Assembly: GCA_026003755.1 (NCBI GenBank)
Contig: BPHV01000004.1
Coordinates: 124,001-188,000 of the forward strand
Direction of reading: 5' to 3'
Source of the DNA: Candidatus Roseilinea sp.
GTDB lineage: Bacteria > Chloroflexota > Anaerolineae > J036 > Brachytrichaceae
DNA length: 64,000 bases
This document shows positions 1 through 8,957 of the stretch, one piece after another. Every line of letters begins with the position of its first letter. Position 1 is the stretch's first letter. A model generated the notes under the pieces. That model was not told the DNA's origin and did not search any database. It saw only the letters and a list, made by a program, of their open reading frames with translations. The translations under genes and the position numbers were made by a program.

Positions 1-1575
1 CGGCTCGATGCCGCGCGACCAGTCCTCGAAGTTCAAATGCAGACGGCGCGATAGCACATCGTCGAGCGTCACAGCCATCTCTCGGCGGCAAGCATAGACG
101 ACTTCGGCCAGAATGTAGGGCAAGTCAGACGCGATGCGCGCAGCGAGCGAAGGATCGTCAGCACACCATTGGAGAATCGCGCCGGCTTCGCTGCCGTACT
201 GGCTCAGCCTGTTGATGACGTCGGCGCCCCAGCCGAAACGGCCGGCGGCTTCCGATAGCGCTGCGCGGCAAGCCGGATAGCCCTCCGCGCCATCGAGCGG
301 CATCTCCTCGGTAGGATGGGCAACCGGCTTGCCCTCGCGCCTGGCGAGGTGATCGAGCGCATCTTGGGCCATCCGGCGGTAGGTGGTGAGCTTGCCGCCG
401 GTGATGGTGATCATGCTGCCCGGCCCATCCACCACAACGTGCGTGCGCGAGAGCTTAGCCGTGTCAGCGCCGTCGGACCCGGCCGGGCTGATGAGCGGAC
501 GATAGCCCGCCCACGCGCTGATTACGTGCGCGCGGGTGAGCTTGATGCGCAGGTAGGCGTTGGCCGTGTTGATCAGATAGTCAATGTCCTCATCGGTCGC
601 CACCGGATGGTCTAGATCGCCCCCCTGGGTATCGGTTGTGCCGAGCGTGACGCGCGTATTCCACGGCACGATGAACAGCAGCCGCCCGTCGGGCGTCTCC
701 GGCAGCACGACGGCGTATTCGGTCGTCGGGAGCGCGTCGCGCGGCAGCGTGAGGTGCACCCCCTTGGCCGGCTGGATTGCAACGCGAGACTCGCCAGCCA
801 TGGCTGCGATGCGCCCAGCAAACGCGCCCGCCGCGTTGATGATCGTCCCGGCGGGGATGACCCACTCGTCGCCGGTGAGCGCATCCCGCACGCGAGCCGC
901 GCGGATCGCAGCGGGATTGGCCGGCGCATCAAAGTCGAAACCCAGCACCTCGGCGTAATTCGCCAGCAAGGCGCCGCGTTTGGCCGCAGTGCGCAGGACG
1001 GTCAGCGTCAGGCGGGTGTCATCGGTCTGACAGTCATAGTAGATGAAGCCATCTCGCAATCCCTCGGCTTTCAGCGCCGGCGCCAGTTCGAGCGTCTTCT
1101 GCGCGCCGATGTGTTTGTGGCCGGCGATGGCCAGGCGCCCCGCCATCACATCGTAGAGGATCAGGCCGGAACGCAGCAACCCGCTCATGCCGACGCCACC
1201 CGGCAGGGCGATGGGCGCGCCGAGTGGCCGTTTGTTCTCGACGTAGAGCGGCAGCACAAAGCCGAGCGGCCTCACCAGGTGCGGCGCGTTGCGCATCAAC
1301 CGTCCGCGCTCGATCAGGGCTTCGCGCACCAGCGCAAAATCGAACTGTGGTAAATAGCGAATGCCGCCGTGCACCAGCTTGGTGCTTTTGCTACTGGTGC
1401 CGCTGGCAAAGTCAGCCTTCTCCACCAGGCCGGTGCGGTAGCCGCGCGCGACGGCCTCCAGCACGACGCCGGCGCCGGTGATTCCGCCGCCGATGACCAA
1501 CACATCCACGCCATCGGCCGCCATGCGGCGCAATGCCGCGCGCCGTTCATCGTGCGATAGCCTGCCCTGCGTCAT
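1..1575 (-). CDS. glpD: Glycerol-3-phosphate dehydrogenase (FAD), 3' end beyond the window
   Basis: The open frame runs 525 codons from an ATG at 1575 to the window edge without a stop. It should oxidise sn-glycerol-3-phosphate to dihydroxyacetone phosphate with FAD at the membrane. The N-terminus has the dinucleotide-binding motif VIGGGITGAG (residues 28-37), followed by the family signature SGTSSKSTKLVHGGIRYL near residues 59-76, which is diagnostic for GlpD/GlpA. The visible end reads DWSRGIEP, within the C-terminal all-alpha domain, so only a short piece is missing. It diverges from the oxidoreductase gene starting at 1665, with 89 bp between them. Substrate assignment follows the family; the signature makes another FAD oxidoreductase unlikely. 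Confidence 0.93.
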   Translation of the reverse strand, partial: MTQGRLSHDERRAALRRMAADGVDVLVIGGGITGAGVVLEAVARGYRTGLVEKADFASGTSSKSTKLVHGGIRYLPQFDFALVREALIERGRLMRNAPHLVRPLGFVLPLYVENKRPLGAPIALPGGVGMSGLLRSGLILYDVMAGRLAIAGHKHIGAQKTLELAPALKAEGLRDGFIYYDCQTDDTRLTLTVLRTAAKRGALLANYAEVLGFDFDAPANPAAIRAARVRDALTGDEWVIPAGTIINAAGAFAGRIAAMAGESRVAIQPAKGVHLTLPRDALPTTEYAVVLPETPDGRLLFIVPWNTRVTLGTTDTQGGDLDHPVATDEDIDYLINTANAYLRIKLTRAHVISAWAGYRPLISPAGSDGADTAKLSRTHVVVDGPGSMITITGGKLTTYRRMAQDALDHLARREGKPVAHPTEEMPLDGAEGYPACRAALSEAAGRFGWGADVINRLSQYGSEAGAILQWCADDPSLAARIASDLPYILAEVVYACRREMAVTLDDVLSRRLHLNFEDWSRGIEP

Positions 1576-1664
1576 GCAGACCACTTTATCATCAATCAAT
1601 CTGATGACGCCGACGGTAACGCCATCGCCCCCACGTCCTTCCAATTCAGATATCATTCCCCATC

Positions 1665-2754
1665 ATGACCGCGCTGCCTACCTGCATCGGCATCATCGGC
1701 GCCGGCAACATCAGCTCGACCTATCTCGAAGCCGACCGCAAGTTCAAGAACATCTACATCACCAAAGTAGCCGATATTGACATGAACCGCGCGCAGGCGC
1801 AGGCGGAGAAGCACGACAAACAGGCCGCCACGGTGGATGAGCTACTCGCCGATCCTGAGATCACCATCGTCGTCAACCTAACCGTGCCGGCGGCGCATGC
1901 GCCGGTTGCGCTGCAAGCGCTGGAGGCCGGCAAGCACGTTTACAACGAGAAGCCACTGGCCACGACGCGGGAGGACGCACAGCGAATGCTCGCCCTGGCC
2001 AAGTCCAAAGGGTTGCGGATTGGCGGCGCGCCAGACACCTTCCTCGGCGGTGGGTTGCAGACCTGTCGCCGGCTGTTGGACGAAGGCGCAATCGGCCAGC
2101 CGGTCATCGCCTTCGCCCGTATGCTCTCGTGCGGCATGGAGAGCTGGCACCCCAACCCGGAGTTTTTCTTCAAACCGGGCGGCGGGCCGATGTTCGACAT
2201 GGGGCCGTACTACCTGACCGCGCTGGTGACGCTGCTCGGGCCGGCGCGCCGGGTATCGGGAATGACGCGGATCACCCACCCGGAACGCACGATCACCAGC
2301 CAACCTCTCTATGGCAAGAAGATCATCGTCGAGACGCCCACGCTCGTCAGCGGTTTGATCGAATTCGACAACGGCACAATCGCGAACATCGTGACGACGT
2401 TCGACGTGGCCGAGGGCTACGACATCGGCCTGACCCTCTATGGCACAGAAGGCACGCTCCAATGCCCCGACCCGAACGGCTTCGGCGGGCCGGTGCGGCT
2501 AAAGCGCAAGGGCGACCCGGACTGGCGCGACGTGGGCATCCAGCACAAATGGGTGACCAACAGCCGCGGTCTGGGAGTGGCCGACATGGCGGCGGCGATC
2601 CAAGAAGGCCGGCCGCACCGCGCCAGCGCCGAGCTGACCTATCACGTGCTCGACCTGATGCACGCCTTCCACGATAGCGCGCGCAAAGGCCGACATGTGG
2701 CGCTGGAGAGCACCTGTGACCGCCCCCGCCCCCCTGCCCCCCGATTGGCCCTAA
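1665..2754 (+). CDS. Gfo/Idh/MocA-family oxidoreductase, frameshifted near its 3' end
   Basis: This is an NAD(P)-dependent sugar or sugar-acid dehydrogenase of the Gfo/Idh/MocA family; the substrate cannot be read from sequence. The Rossmann motif GIIGAGNIS lies at residues 9-17 and the family EKP motif at residues 95-97 (HVYNEKPLATT). The C-terminal domain follows normally up to GRHVALEST. Beyond that, a tract of three C-runs at 2722-2742 puts the frame out, and the unshifted frame runs on as nonsense to 3086. Shifting one frame in the C-runs gives a short tail and a TAA at 2752-2754, a normal length of about 362 residues. The rhamnosidase-like gene begins 19 bp later, so the two probably form a sugar-catabolic operon. 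Confidence 0.85.
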
Positions 2755-2772
2755 CCCACCCCGCCCGCGCAC

Positions 2773-5179
2773 ATGACCGCTCGACGCGTCTTTGTCGCCG
2801 ACGACCCTTTCTTGCCGCTGAACGCCGACAAGCCCTGGCGCGAGCGCGGCTTGTGGCCGGCATCGTGGGTCACACACCCCGACGCTCACCCCCCCGTTTG
2901 TGGCCGCTTTCCGAAAACAATTCACCCTTGAGCGCGCGGCCACCATTCGCATTCACGTCAGCGCCGACCAGCGTTACCAGTTATATGTGGATGGCGCATG
3001 CATCGGCCAGGGGCCGGAGCGCGGCGCGCCCGACCTGTGGTTCTACGAGTCGTACGAGCTGGCGCTCGATGCCGGCGCACACGTGATCGTCGCGCGCGTC
3101 TGGCATTGGGGCGCACACGCGCCGCAGGCGCAAATGAGCGTGACGCCCGGCTTCCTGCTTGCTGCCGAGGATGCATGGCAGGCGACGCTGAGCACCGGCC
3201 TGAGCGACTGGACATGCAAACTACTCGACGGCTATGCGTTCGGCCAATTCGAGCGCATCCCCTGGAAGGGCGGCAATACCTACCTGGACGGGCGCGCCTA
3301 TCCCTGGGGCGTCGAACGGGGTGAAGGCGAAGATTGGCTGCCGGCGCAGACGCTGCGCCGCGCCATGACGCGCCGGCTCGACTGGGAGCTGCCGCCACAA
3401 CACATCCTCACGCCCGCCGCGCTGCCGCCGATGCAGGACGAGACTTGCCGCGCCGGCGTCGTTCGCCTTGCCGCGGACGTCGCAACGATCGAAACCCGCG
3501 ACATCCCAATACGCCGGGCCGACCATGACGCCGAGGCAGCGGCGGCCTGGCAAGCTGTGGTGCGCGGCGAAGGCGAGGTCGTCATCCCGCCCCGCACCAT
3601 CACGCGCGTGCTCATTGATCTGCAAGATTACTACCTGGCTTACACGACGCTCACCGTTAGCGGCGGCGCCGAGCGCGAATCATCCGCGTGCGCTGGGCCG
3701 AAGCGCTCAACCGCGATACCAACCTGTGGCACGGCGACAAAGGCCAGCGCGACGAGGTCGAAGGCAAGTTCTTTCTGGGCAATGGCGATCAGTACATCAG
3801 CGACGGCGGAGCGCGGCGCGCGTTCGCCCCCGTTGTGGTGGTCGGCCGGCCGCTATGTCGAAGTCGTCGTCCAGACGTTCGATGCGCCGCTCACGATTCA
3901 TACGCTTGTGTTCCGCGAGTCGCGTTACCCACTGGAAATGGCGAGCGCATTCGAGGCCAGCGACGCGCGGTTGAACGAGAATCATCCCCATCCTCGCGCG
4001 CGGCGTCCAGTGCACAGCCAACGAGACGTACTTCGATGGGCCGCACTGGGAAGAGCTGATGTATCTCGGCGACACGCGACTGGAAGTGCTGTGCACTTAC
4101 GTGATGAGCGGCGACGACCGGCTGCCGCGCAAGGCGCTGCGCCTGTTCGATGTCTCGCGCCTCCCCCAACGGTCTGACCCCGTCGCGCTATCCGTGCAGC
4201 CTGTTGCAGATCATTCCGCCGTTTTCGCTGTGGTGGGTGCTGATGGTGCATGACTTCGCGCTGTGGCGCGGTGATGCCGCTTTTTGTGCGCAGTCTGCTG
4301 CCCGGCATGCGCGCAGTGCTCGAAGGCTACGCGCGCTGGGTCGGCGACGACGGATTGTTGCGCGCACCGGAGGGCTGGAATTTCATGGACTGGGCACAGG
4401 GATGGCGGGCGCAGTCCGGCATCCCGCCGGACGGCGTGTCCGGGGTGAGTGGCCTGCTCAACTGGCATTACGCCTACGCGCTCACGCAGGCCGCGGATCT
4501 GGAGGCGATGCTCGGCGAGCGGGCGCTGGCGGCACGCTGGCGCAATCAGGCCAGACGGCTTGCCGCAGCAAGCCCACGCCACATTCTGGGATGAATCGCA
4601 CGGGCTGATGGCAGACACGCCGGCGCGCGAATCGCTTCTCGGAGCACACGCAGTGCATGGCCATCCTAAGCGGGCTAGTTGACGCGCGCAAGCGCCGGCG
4701 CATGGCGCAGGGCCTGCTGGGCCACCCCGACCTGGAGCGCTGCACCATCTACTTCAGCTTCTACCTATTTCGAGGCGCTGCGCGCGCTGAAACGCAGCCG
4801 ACGCGATCCTCGATCGGCTGGGCGCTGTGGTTCGAGCTGAAGGCGAACGGGCTGCGGACGCCCGTGGGAGCAGCCGGAGCCAACGCGCAGTGACTGCCAC
4901 GGCTGGGGAGCGCATCCGCTATTCCACTACTTCGCCACCATTCTTGGGATTCGGCCCGCATCGCTCGGCTTCAGCACGGGTGGTAGTGCGGGCCACAGTT
5001 GGGCCGGCTGACGCGCGCATCCGGGCGACTGGTGCACCCCGCGCGGGGAGATCATCGCAGACTTCCGCACGGAGCACGGTCGGCTGCGCGGCTCGCTGCA
5101 ACTGCCGGAGGGCGTGCGCGGCGACTTGATCGCTAACGGCGAACGGCGCGAAATTGGGGGCGGGTTGGCGATCATTTAA
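2773..5179 (+). pseudogene. Alpha-L-rhamnosidase-like glycoside hydrolase (GH78 type), many frameshifts
   Basis: Reading across frames gives a nearly complete protein of about 800 residues. It starts MTARRVFVADDPFL at 2773. A C7 run near 2888-2895 shifts it into the frame with the N-terminal sandwich region (FRKQFTLERAATIRIHVSAD), typical of bacterial rhamnosidases. Further shifts are needed near 3672, 3835, 3975, 4280, 4560, 4640, 4775 and 4880. The (alpha/alpha)6 region contains YFDGPHWEELMYLGDTR, matching the DxPxxExLxYxGDTR segment of GH78-like enzymes, then SGDDRL. The C-terminal beta-sandwich ends at a TAA at 5177-5179. At least seven indels make the gene non-functional as written. Either it has decayed or this stretch is poorly sequenced. 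A related six-hairpin hydrolase is possible. Confidence 0.72.
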
Positions 5180-5288
5180 CGTCGGCGACAGATTTGCAGC
5201 CAAAGCCGCCGTCGCAGGAGCGCGTGTCTTTAACCTGGTCTCGCGCTTACAGAGAAGGCGCTTGCGTATCCGGCGTCGAGGTGCGATA

Positions 5289-5294
5289 TATAAT
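5289..5294 (+). promoter_or_regulatory. Candidate -10 box (TATAAT) upstream of the regulator gene
   Basis: A perfect TATAAT stands in the gap between the rhamnosidase remnant and the regulator gene. The best -35 candidate, TTGCGT at 5262-5267, is 21 bp away, which is wider than usual, so this is a weak call. The leader to the ATG at 5448 would be about 150 nt. Confidence 0.3.
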
Positions 5295-5447
5295 GCCGCG
5301 CACTTCACCAGAGGGCATTAACGCTCTGTGAGTACTCCGGATCAGGCGTCTGGACGAAACGCGATCCGGATAGTCACTAAGCGCCTGCGAGACAAGCTGA
5401 GATTCGCGCAGCCTGACAGGGGAGGCGTCGGGCTGCAGAAGCATCCT

Positions 5448-6138
5448 ATGAAGACGGCGGCAACGAAGATCCTCCTCGTGCAAGGCGGCCTGGGTGACTC
5501 TGTCGGACCGGTGCTCGAACGCCAATGGGTATCGCGTAATCTGGGTGCGCACGGCTAAGCATGCTTTAGAACGCGTAGCCAGCGAAAAGTTGGCGCTGGT
5601 GGTGATTGACGCACCTTCGCTCAATGCCAACGCAGAAAAGCTATGCCAAGAAATCAAGCGCATCAAAGCGCTGCCGGTGTTGATGATCGGCGCGGATGTG
5701 TCGGCCGCCAATGGGACGAATCCAGGTGCCTACCAAGGCTGCGCCGACGGCTTCATCGCTCGGCCCCTGCAACTGCGTCGCTTGCTCTCACGCTTGGAGA
5801 AGCTGCTGCCCGAATGGCTGACCCTGGAGCTGCGCTGCGGCGAACTGGTGTTTCGGCCCGCAGACGGCATCTTGCGCAAACGCAACGAAGAGATCTACCT
5901 CAATCCGAAGCTTTCCAAACTGCTGCAGCTTTTCATGCAACGGCAGGGCGAGGTGTTGCCGCGCAAATTCCTCATGCAACAGGTATGGGAAACCGATTAC
6001 CTCGGCGACACGCGCACGCTCGACGTGCACATCCGCTGGCTGCGTGAAGCGATCGAGGACAACCCGACCGAACCCATGTATCTCCGCACGGTGCGAGGCC
6101 AAGGCTACCGCTTCGAAAATCCCAAGGCCAAGAAATGA
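5448..6138 (+). CDS. OmpR/PhoB-family response regulator, single frameshift in the receiver
   Basis: The DNA-binding half is intact: a winged helix ending DVHIRWLREAIEDNP and RTVRGQGYRF, the standard Trans_reg_C signature. The natural start is ATG 5448 (MKTAATKILLVQGG). One extra base at about 5520 (codons CGC CAA TGG, where CGC AAT GGG is expected) breaks the frame; removing it gives a 229-residue protein reading PVLERNGYRVIWVRT. The receiver is atypical. The phospho-acceptor position is kept (LVVIDAPS), but the acidic pair expected after strand 1 is replaced by VQGG, so phosphorylation by a kinase is doubtful. No histidine kinase lies nearby. The stop overlaps the PfkB start (ATGA at 6135-6138), implying coupled expression. 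Confidence 0.8.
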
Positions 6139-7112
6139 ATATCGTCGTCACTGGATCGATCGCCTACGACTACCTGATGACCTTTCCAGGATCGTTCAGC
6201 GAACACATCCTGCCGGAGCACATGGCGCGCATCAGCCTGAGCTTCCTGGTGGATTCGATGGAGCGCCGGCGCGGCGGTTGCGGCCCGAACATCGCCTACA
6301 CGCTTGCGCTGCTCGGCGAGCGCCCACACTTGATGGGCACAGCCGGCCAGGACTTCGACGAATATCGCGTTTGGCTGGAATCGGTCGGTGTGGACACATC
6401 GCTCATCCGCGTCATCCGCCATAAGTTCACGGCGTCGTTCTTCTGCAGCACCGACTGCAACAACAACCAGATCGCATCGTTCTACTCCGGTGCGATGGCC
6501 GATGCGCGCGAGCTCTCCTTCAAAGAGCTTCCTTTTAAGCCCGACATCGTCATCATCTCGCCAAACGATCCGCAGGCGATGCTCCGGTATGCGCAAGAAT
6601 GCCGCGAGCTGGGCATTCGCCACATCTTCGACCCCGGCCAACAGGTCGCGCGCTCGTCCGGCGAGGAATTGAAGGCCGGCATCATCGGCGCCGACATGCT
6701 GATTTGCAACGACTATGAGTTCGAGGTCATCCGCCAAAAGACCGGGCTGACCGAGGCGGATGTGTTGTATCACGCCGAGGCGCTCATCATCACGCGCGGC
6801 GAGAAAGGCTCGACCATTCTGCTGCGCGACCATCGCGTGGACATCCCCGCCGTGCCGGAAGAGCGCGTGGTGGATCCGACCGGCGTCGGCGACGCCTTCC
6901 GCGGCGGTTTGCTCAAGGGGCTGGCAGCCGGCGCCGACTGGGAGACGTGCGGCCGGCTGGGCAGCGTCGCAGCCACCTTTGCCCTAGAACACATTGGCGG
7001 CCAGGGTCATTGCTACACCTGGGAGCAATTCCAGGCGCGCTACGAAGCGCACTTCGGCCCGCTCCCCATTTCGTTCAACGGGAGCAAAGCACCACGACAC
7101 CCTGACCCTTGA
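6135..7112 (+). CDS. PfkB-family carbohydrate/nucleoside kinase
   Basis: This cytoplasmic ATP-dependent kinase has 325 residues, the usual PfkB length. The N-terminal PfkB pattern appears as GGCGPNIAYTLALLGE near residues 46-61. The C-terminal signature DPTGVGDAFRGG near residues 247-258 contains the catalytic Asp of the anion-hole GxGD motif. The overall shape, including the short lid and MNIVVTGSIAYDYLM start, is closer to adenosine kinase-like and ribokinase members than to phosphofructokinase. Substrate is not certain. The ATG overlaps the regulator's stop by 4 bp, so the two genes are probably translated together. Confidence 0.9.
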   Translation: MNIVVTGSIAYDYLMTFPGSFSEHILPEHMARISLSFLVDSMERRRGGCGPNIAYTLALLGERPHLMGTAGQDFDEYRVWLESVGVDTSLIRVIRHKFTASFFCSTDCNNNQIASFYSGAMADARELSFKELPFKPDIVIISPNDPQAMLRYAQECRELGIRHIFDPGQQVARSSGEELKAGIIGADMLICNDYEFEVIRQKTGLTEADVLYHAEALIITRGEKGSTILLRDHRVDIPAVPEERVVDPTGVGDAFRGGLLKGLAAGADWETCGRLGSVAATFALEHIGGQGHCYTWEQFQARYEAHFGPLPISFNGSKAPRHPDP

Positions 7113-7456
7113 CGGCGTCCCCTACGAAATCGCCGAACATCCCGCCACCGGTGCCGGTCCGCCCCACATCTTCCCTAGTGGCCGCGCTCCTGCCCTTTGG
7201 CTTCACCCTCATCGGCCTGAGGCTTTCGGTCGCTTTTCTAACCACCAACAGTTCCAGTTTTCTCTTGCTCTCCCTGCCGCTCATGTTCGGCTCGGCGCTG
7301 GTCGGCGTCATCAACTACTTCAACGAGCGCAAGAAATACCATTCAAACCCTGGAAGACCGTCAGCGCCTCTAGCGCGACCATCTCCACGAATAACGCCAG
7401 GCGCTGAGCGAACGGGTTGCTCAGCAGCGCCGTGCCCAGGAGCAGGCCGCTGCTTC
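7109..7456 (+). pseudogene. Decayed N-terminus of an FtsK/EssC-like membrane ATPase
   Basis: A TTG-started frame encodes a proline-rich start and then two adjacent membrane helices (LVAALLPFGFTLIGLRLSV and FLLLSLPLMFGSALVGVINY) followed by FNERKKY. This two-helix arrangement resembles the start of type VII secretion EssC/FtsK-type ATPases. After a one-base shift the next frame continues sensibly as IQTLEDRQRL-stop-RDHLHE-stop-RQALSERVAQQRRAQEQ. Both stops sit where Tyr codons (TAC/TAT) would fit. Nothing of the ATPase domains remains. I read it as an inactive remnant; the family call rests on the topology and the coiled segment only. Confidence 0.45.
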
Positions 7457-7558
7457 GCCGAGGCGAGCCGGCAGGGAATGTCGTTGGCGTCGCTATCCCC
7501 TCCGACAGCCTCGAAAGGCTGTCCTACGCCGTCCCATCTTTCGCGCGGCCACATACGC

Positions 7559-7580
7559 TATAATGTGTCCACAAGGAGAA
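7559..7580 (+). promoter_or_regulatory. -10 box and Shine-Dalgarno of the phd-vapC pair
   Basis: TATAAT at 7559-7564 is followed by AAGGAGAA at 7573-7580, five bases before the ATG at 7585. No good -35 hexamer is visible. The transcript leader would be very short. Antitoxins of this class usually repress this site. Confidence 0.5.
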
Positions 7581-7584
7581 CGCC

Positions 7585-7860
7585 ATGTCTGAGATGAAGA
7601 TCGGCACCCGGGAGTTAAAAAACCGTCTGAGCCAGTACCTGCGCCGTGTCAAGGCCGGCGAGACGCTCGTCATCACCGAGCGCGGCAAGCCGATCGGTCA
7701 GATCGTACCCATCCAGCCGGACCTGACGGCGCGCTTGAAACAACTGGCCACGGCCGGCGTGGTGGAGTGGAACGGCCAGCCTCTCCCTGCTTACCGCCCC
7801 AAGGCTGTCAACCGCAGCCAGCGACTGCTTTCCGATTTGATCGCTGAGGAACGGGAATGA
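7585..7860 (+). CDS. Type II antitoxin, Phd/YefM family (prevent-host-death)
   Basis: This 91-residue protein has the Phd/YefM DNA-binding N-terminus ([21 protein letters not shown], then [15 protein letters not shown]), followed by a C-terminal tail that should fold on the toxin. It neutralises the PIN toxin encoded immediately downstream and represses its own promoter. The ATG at 7585 has a strong ribosome site. Its stop overlaps the toxin start (ATGA, 7857-7860), the normal arrangement for such pairs. The gene sits in an accessory strip next to mobile-element remains. Confidence 0.93.
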   Translation: MSEMKIGTRELKNRLSQYLRRVKAGETLVITERGKPIGQIVPIQPDLTARLKQLATAGVVEWNGQPLPAYRPKAVNRSQRLLSDLIAEERE

Positions 7861-8288
7861 TCCTCTACGCCGATACCAGCGCGCTGGTCAAGAAGTACGT
7901 CCACGAAGTCGGCTCGGAGGAGGTCCTCGCCCGTTTCGCCAGTTTCGAGACGGTAGCAACCGGAGCCCTGACGCAGGTGGAGATGGCCGCCGCCCTGGCC
8001 AAAGCCGCTCGTCAGGGCTGGGCTGATGAGGCCGGCCTGCTGCAAGCCTGGCAGGATTTTCTGGAACACTGGCCATCCTACACGCGTTTGCCCATTTCTG
8101 CCGGCGCCGTGGAGCGCGCCGCCCACTTGGCCTGGAAGCACGGACTGCGGGCCTATGACGCCCTCCATTTGGCCTGCGCCCAAATCCTGCAGGAAGCCAC
8201 CGGCGAAGCCACCCTCTTCGCCTGCTTCGACCAGCGTCTGCGTCAGGCTGCCAGCGCCGAAGGGCTGCCGCTCTGGCCTGAACCGTAG
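7857..8288 (+). CDS. vapC: PIN-domain ribonuclease toxin, VapC family
   Basis: This 143-residue protein has the PIN acidic residues in place: Asp6 (YADTSALVK), Glu42 (QVEMAAAL), Asp101 (AYDALHLA) and Asp125 (CFDQRL). These bind Mg2+ and cut RNA, usually tRNA or rRNA. The C-terminal DQRLRQAA is typical of the VapC subgroup paired with Phd-type antitoxins. The gene appears intact. The start overlaps the antitoxin stop by 4 bp. Confidence 0.92.
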   Translation: MILYADTSALVKKYVHEVGSEEVLARFASFETVATGALTQVEMAAALAKAARQGWADEAGLLQAWQDFLEHWPSYTRLPISAGAVERAAHLAWKHGLRAYDALHLACAQILQEATGEATLFACFDQRLRQAASAEGLPLWPEP

Positions 8289-8424
8289 GGGAATCTTTCA
8301 GGTTATCCCCTGCGCCCCAAAGGAGTGACCGCTGTCCTTCTGCTCCAACTGCCTGCTCCCTGTCTACCTGTTTACCGACCATGCGCCCACCCGCCCACCT
8401 GACTACGGCACCACGATTCAACTA

Positions 8425-8716
8425 GGTATAGCGCAGATTTGTGACAGTCACCGCCGGCGGCACTGACGGATTGCGGCGTCTAGCCGATTGCTGTGCAGTT
8501 CACACCAGGCGGCGAGCATAGCCGTAGCATGCCGCCGTTCCCAGCCCCGACACAAACGTCGCCGTATCACCGTCTTGCAGCCGCGCTCCACCATGCCGCT
8601 GCCAATCGGCCGGGAGCTGTTCGCGCCGCTGCGCGTGACTGGATACGGTTGATGGCTTCATGTCCCCTATTTTGCTCCCGCTGCAGAAAAGGTCGCCCAC
8701 ATTTCTGCGCTACACC
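8425..8716 (-). mobile_element. ISKra4-derived short element, copy A
   Basis: This 292-bp element is bounded by near-inverted ends: GGTATAGCGCAGATTTGTG on the left and TTTCTGCGCTACACC on the right. On the minus strand it holds the last part of a transposase with GSGMVERGCKTVIRRR, an ISKra4-type C-terminal motif. Compared with the copies at 40570-41049 and 45644-46056 it has its own internal deletion. It cannot encode a working transposase. The flanks (8289-8424 and 8717-8957) contain no recognisable gene. Confidence 0.7.
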
Positions 8717-8957
8717 CATTGCGGGTTTTCCCTCTTGCGCCCGGCATGCCAGAGGAGTAAAAACAGAGATGGGAGCAGACATGAGGCTGATCGAGCGTGG
8801 CAACGTCTGGTGTCCTGGGCAGCCATATGCCCGGGCAACAACGCAAGCACCGGAAAGCAGCGCATGAGAACGACTTTGGCGAGCGCGACTGCAAAGGGGC
8901 TGGGCACCGCGTAGCACGCTGCCTGGAACAACTCAGCAATAACGAGGGATTTTAACA

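Noticed and set aside
316-1550. Several plus- and minus-strand open frames over the glpD gene (for example 754-1353 and 1314-1550)
   Set aside because: They lie across a single continuous minus-strand glpD frame with clear FAD-binding signatures; GC-rich codons create the shadow frames.
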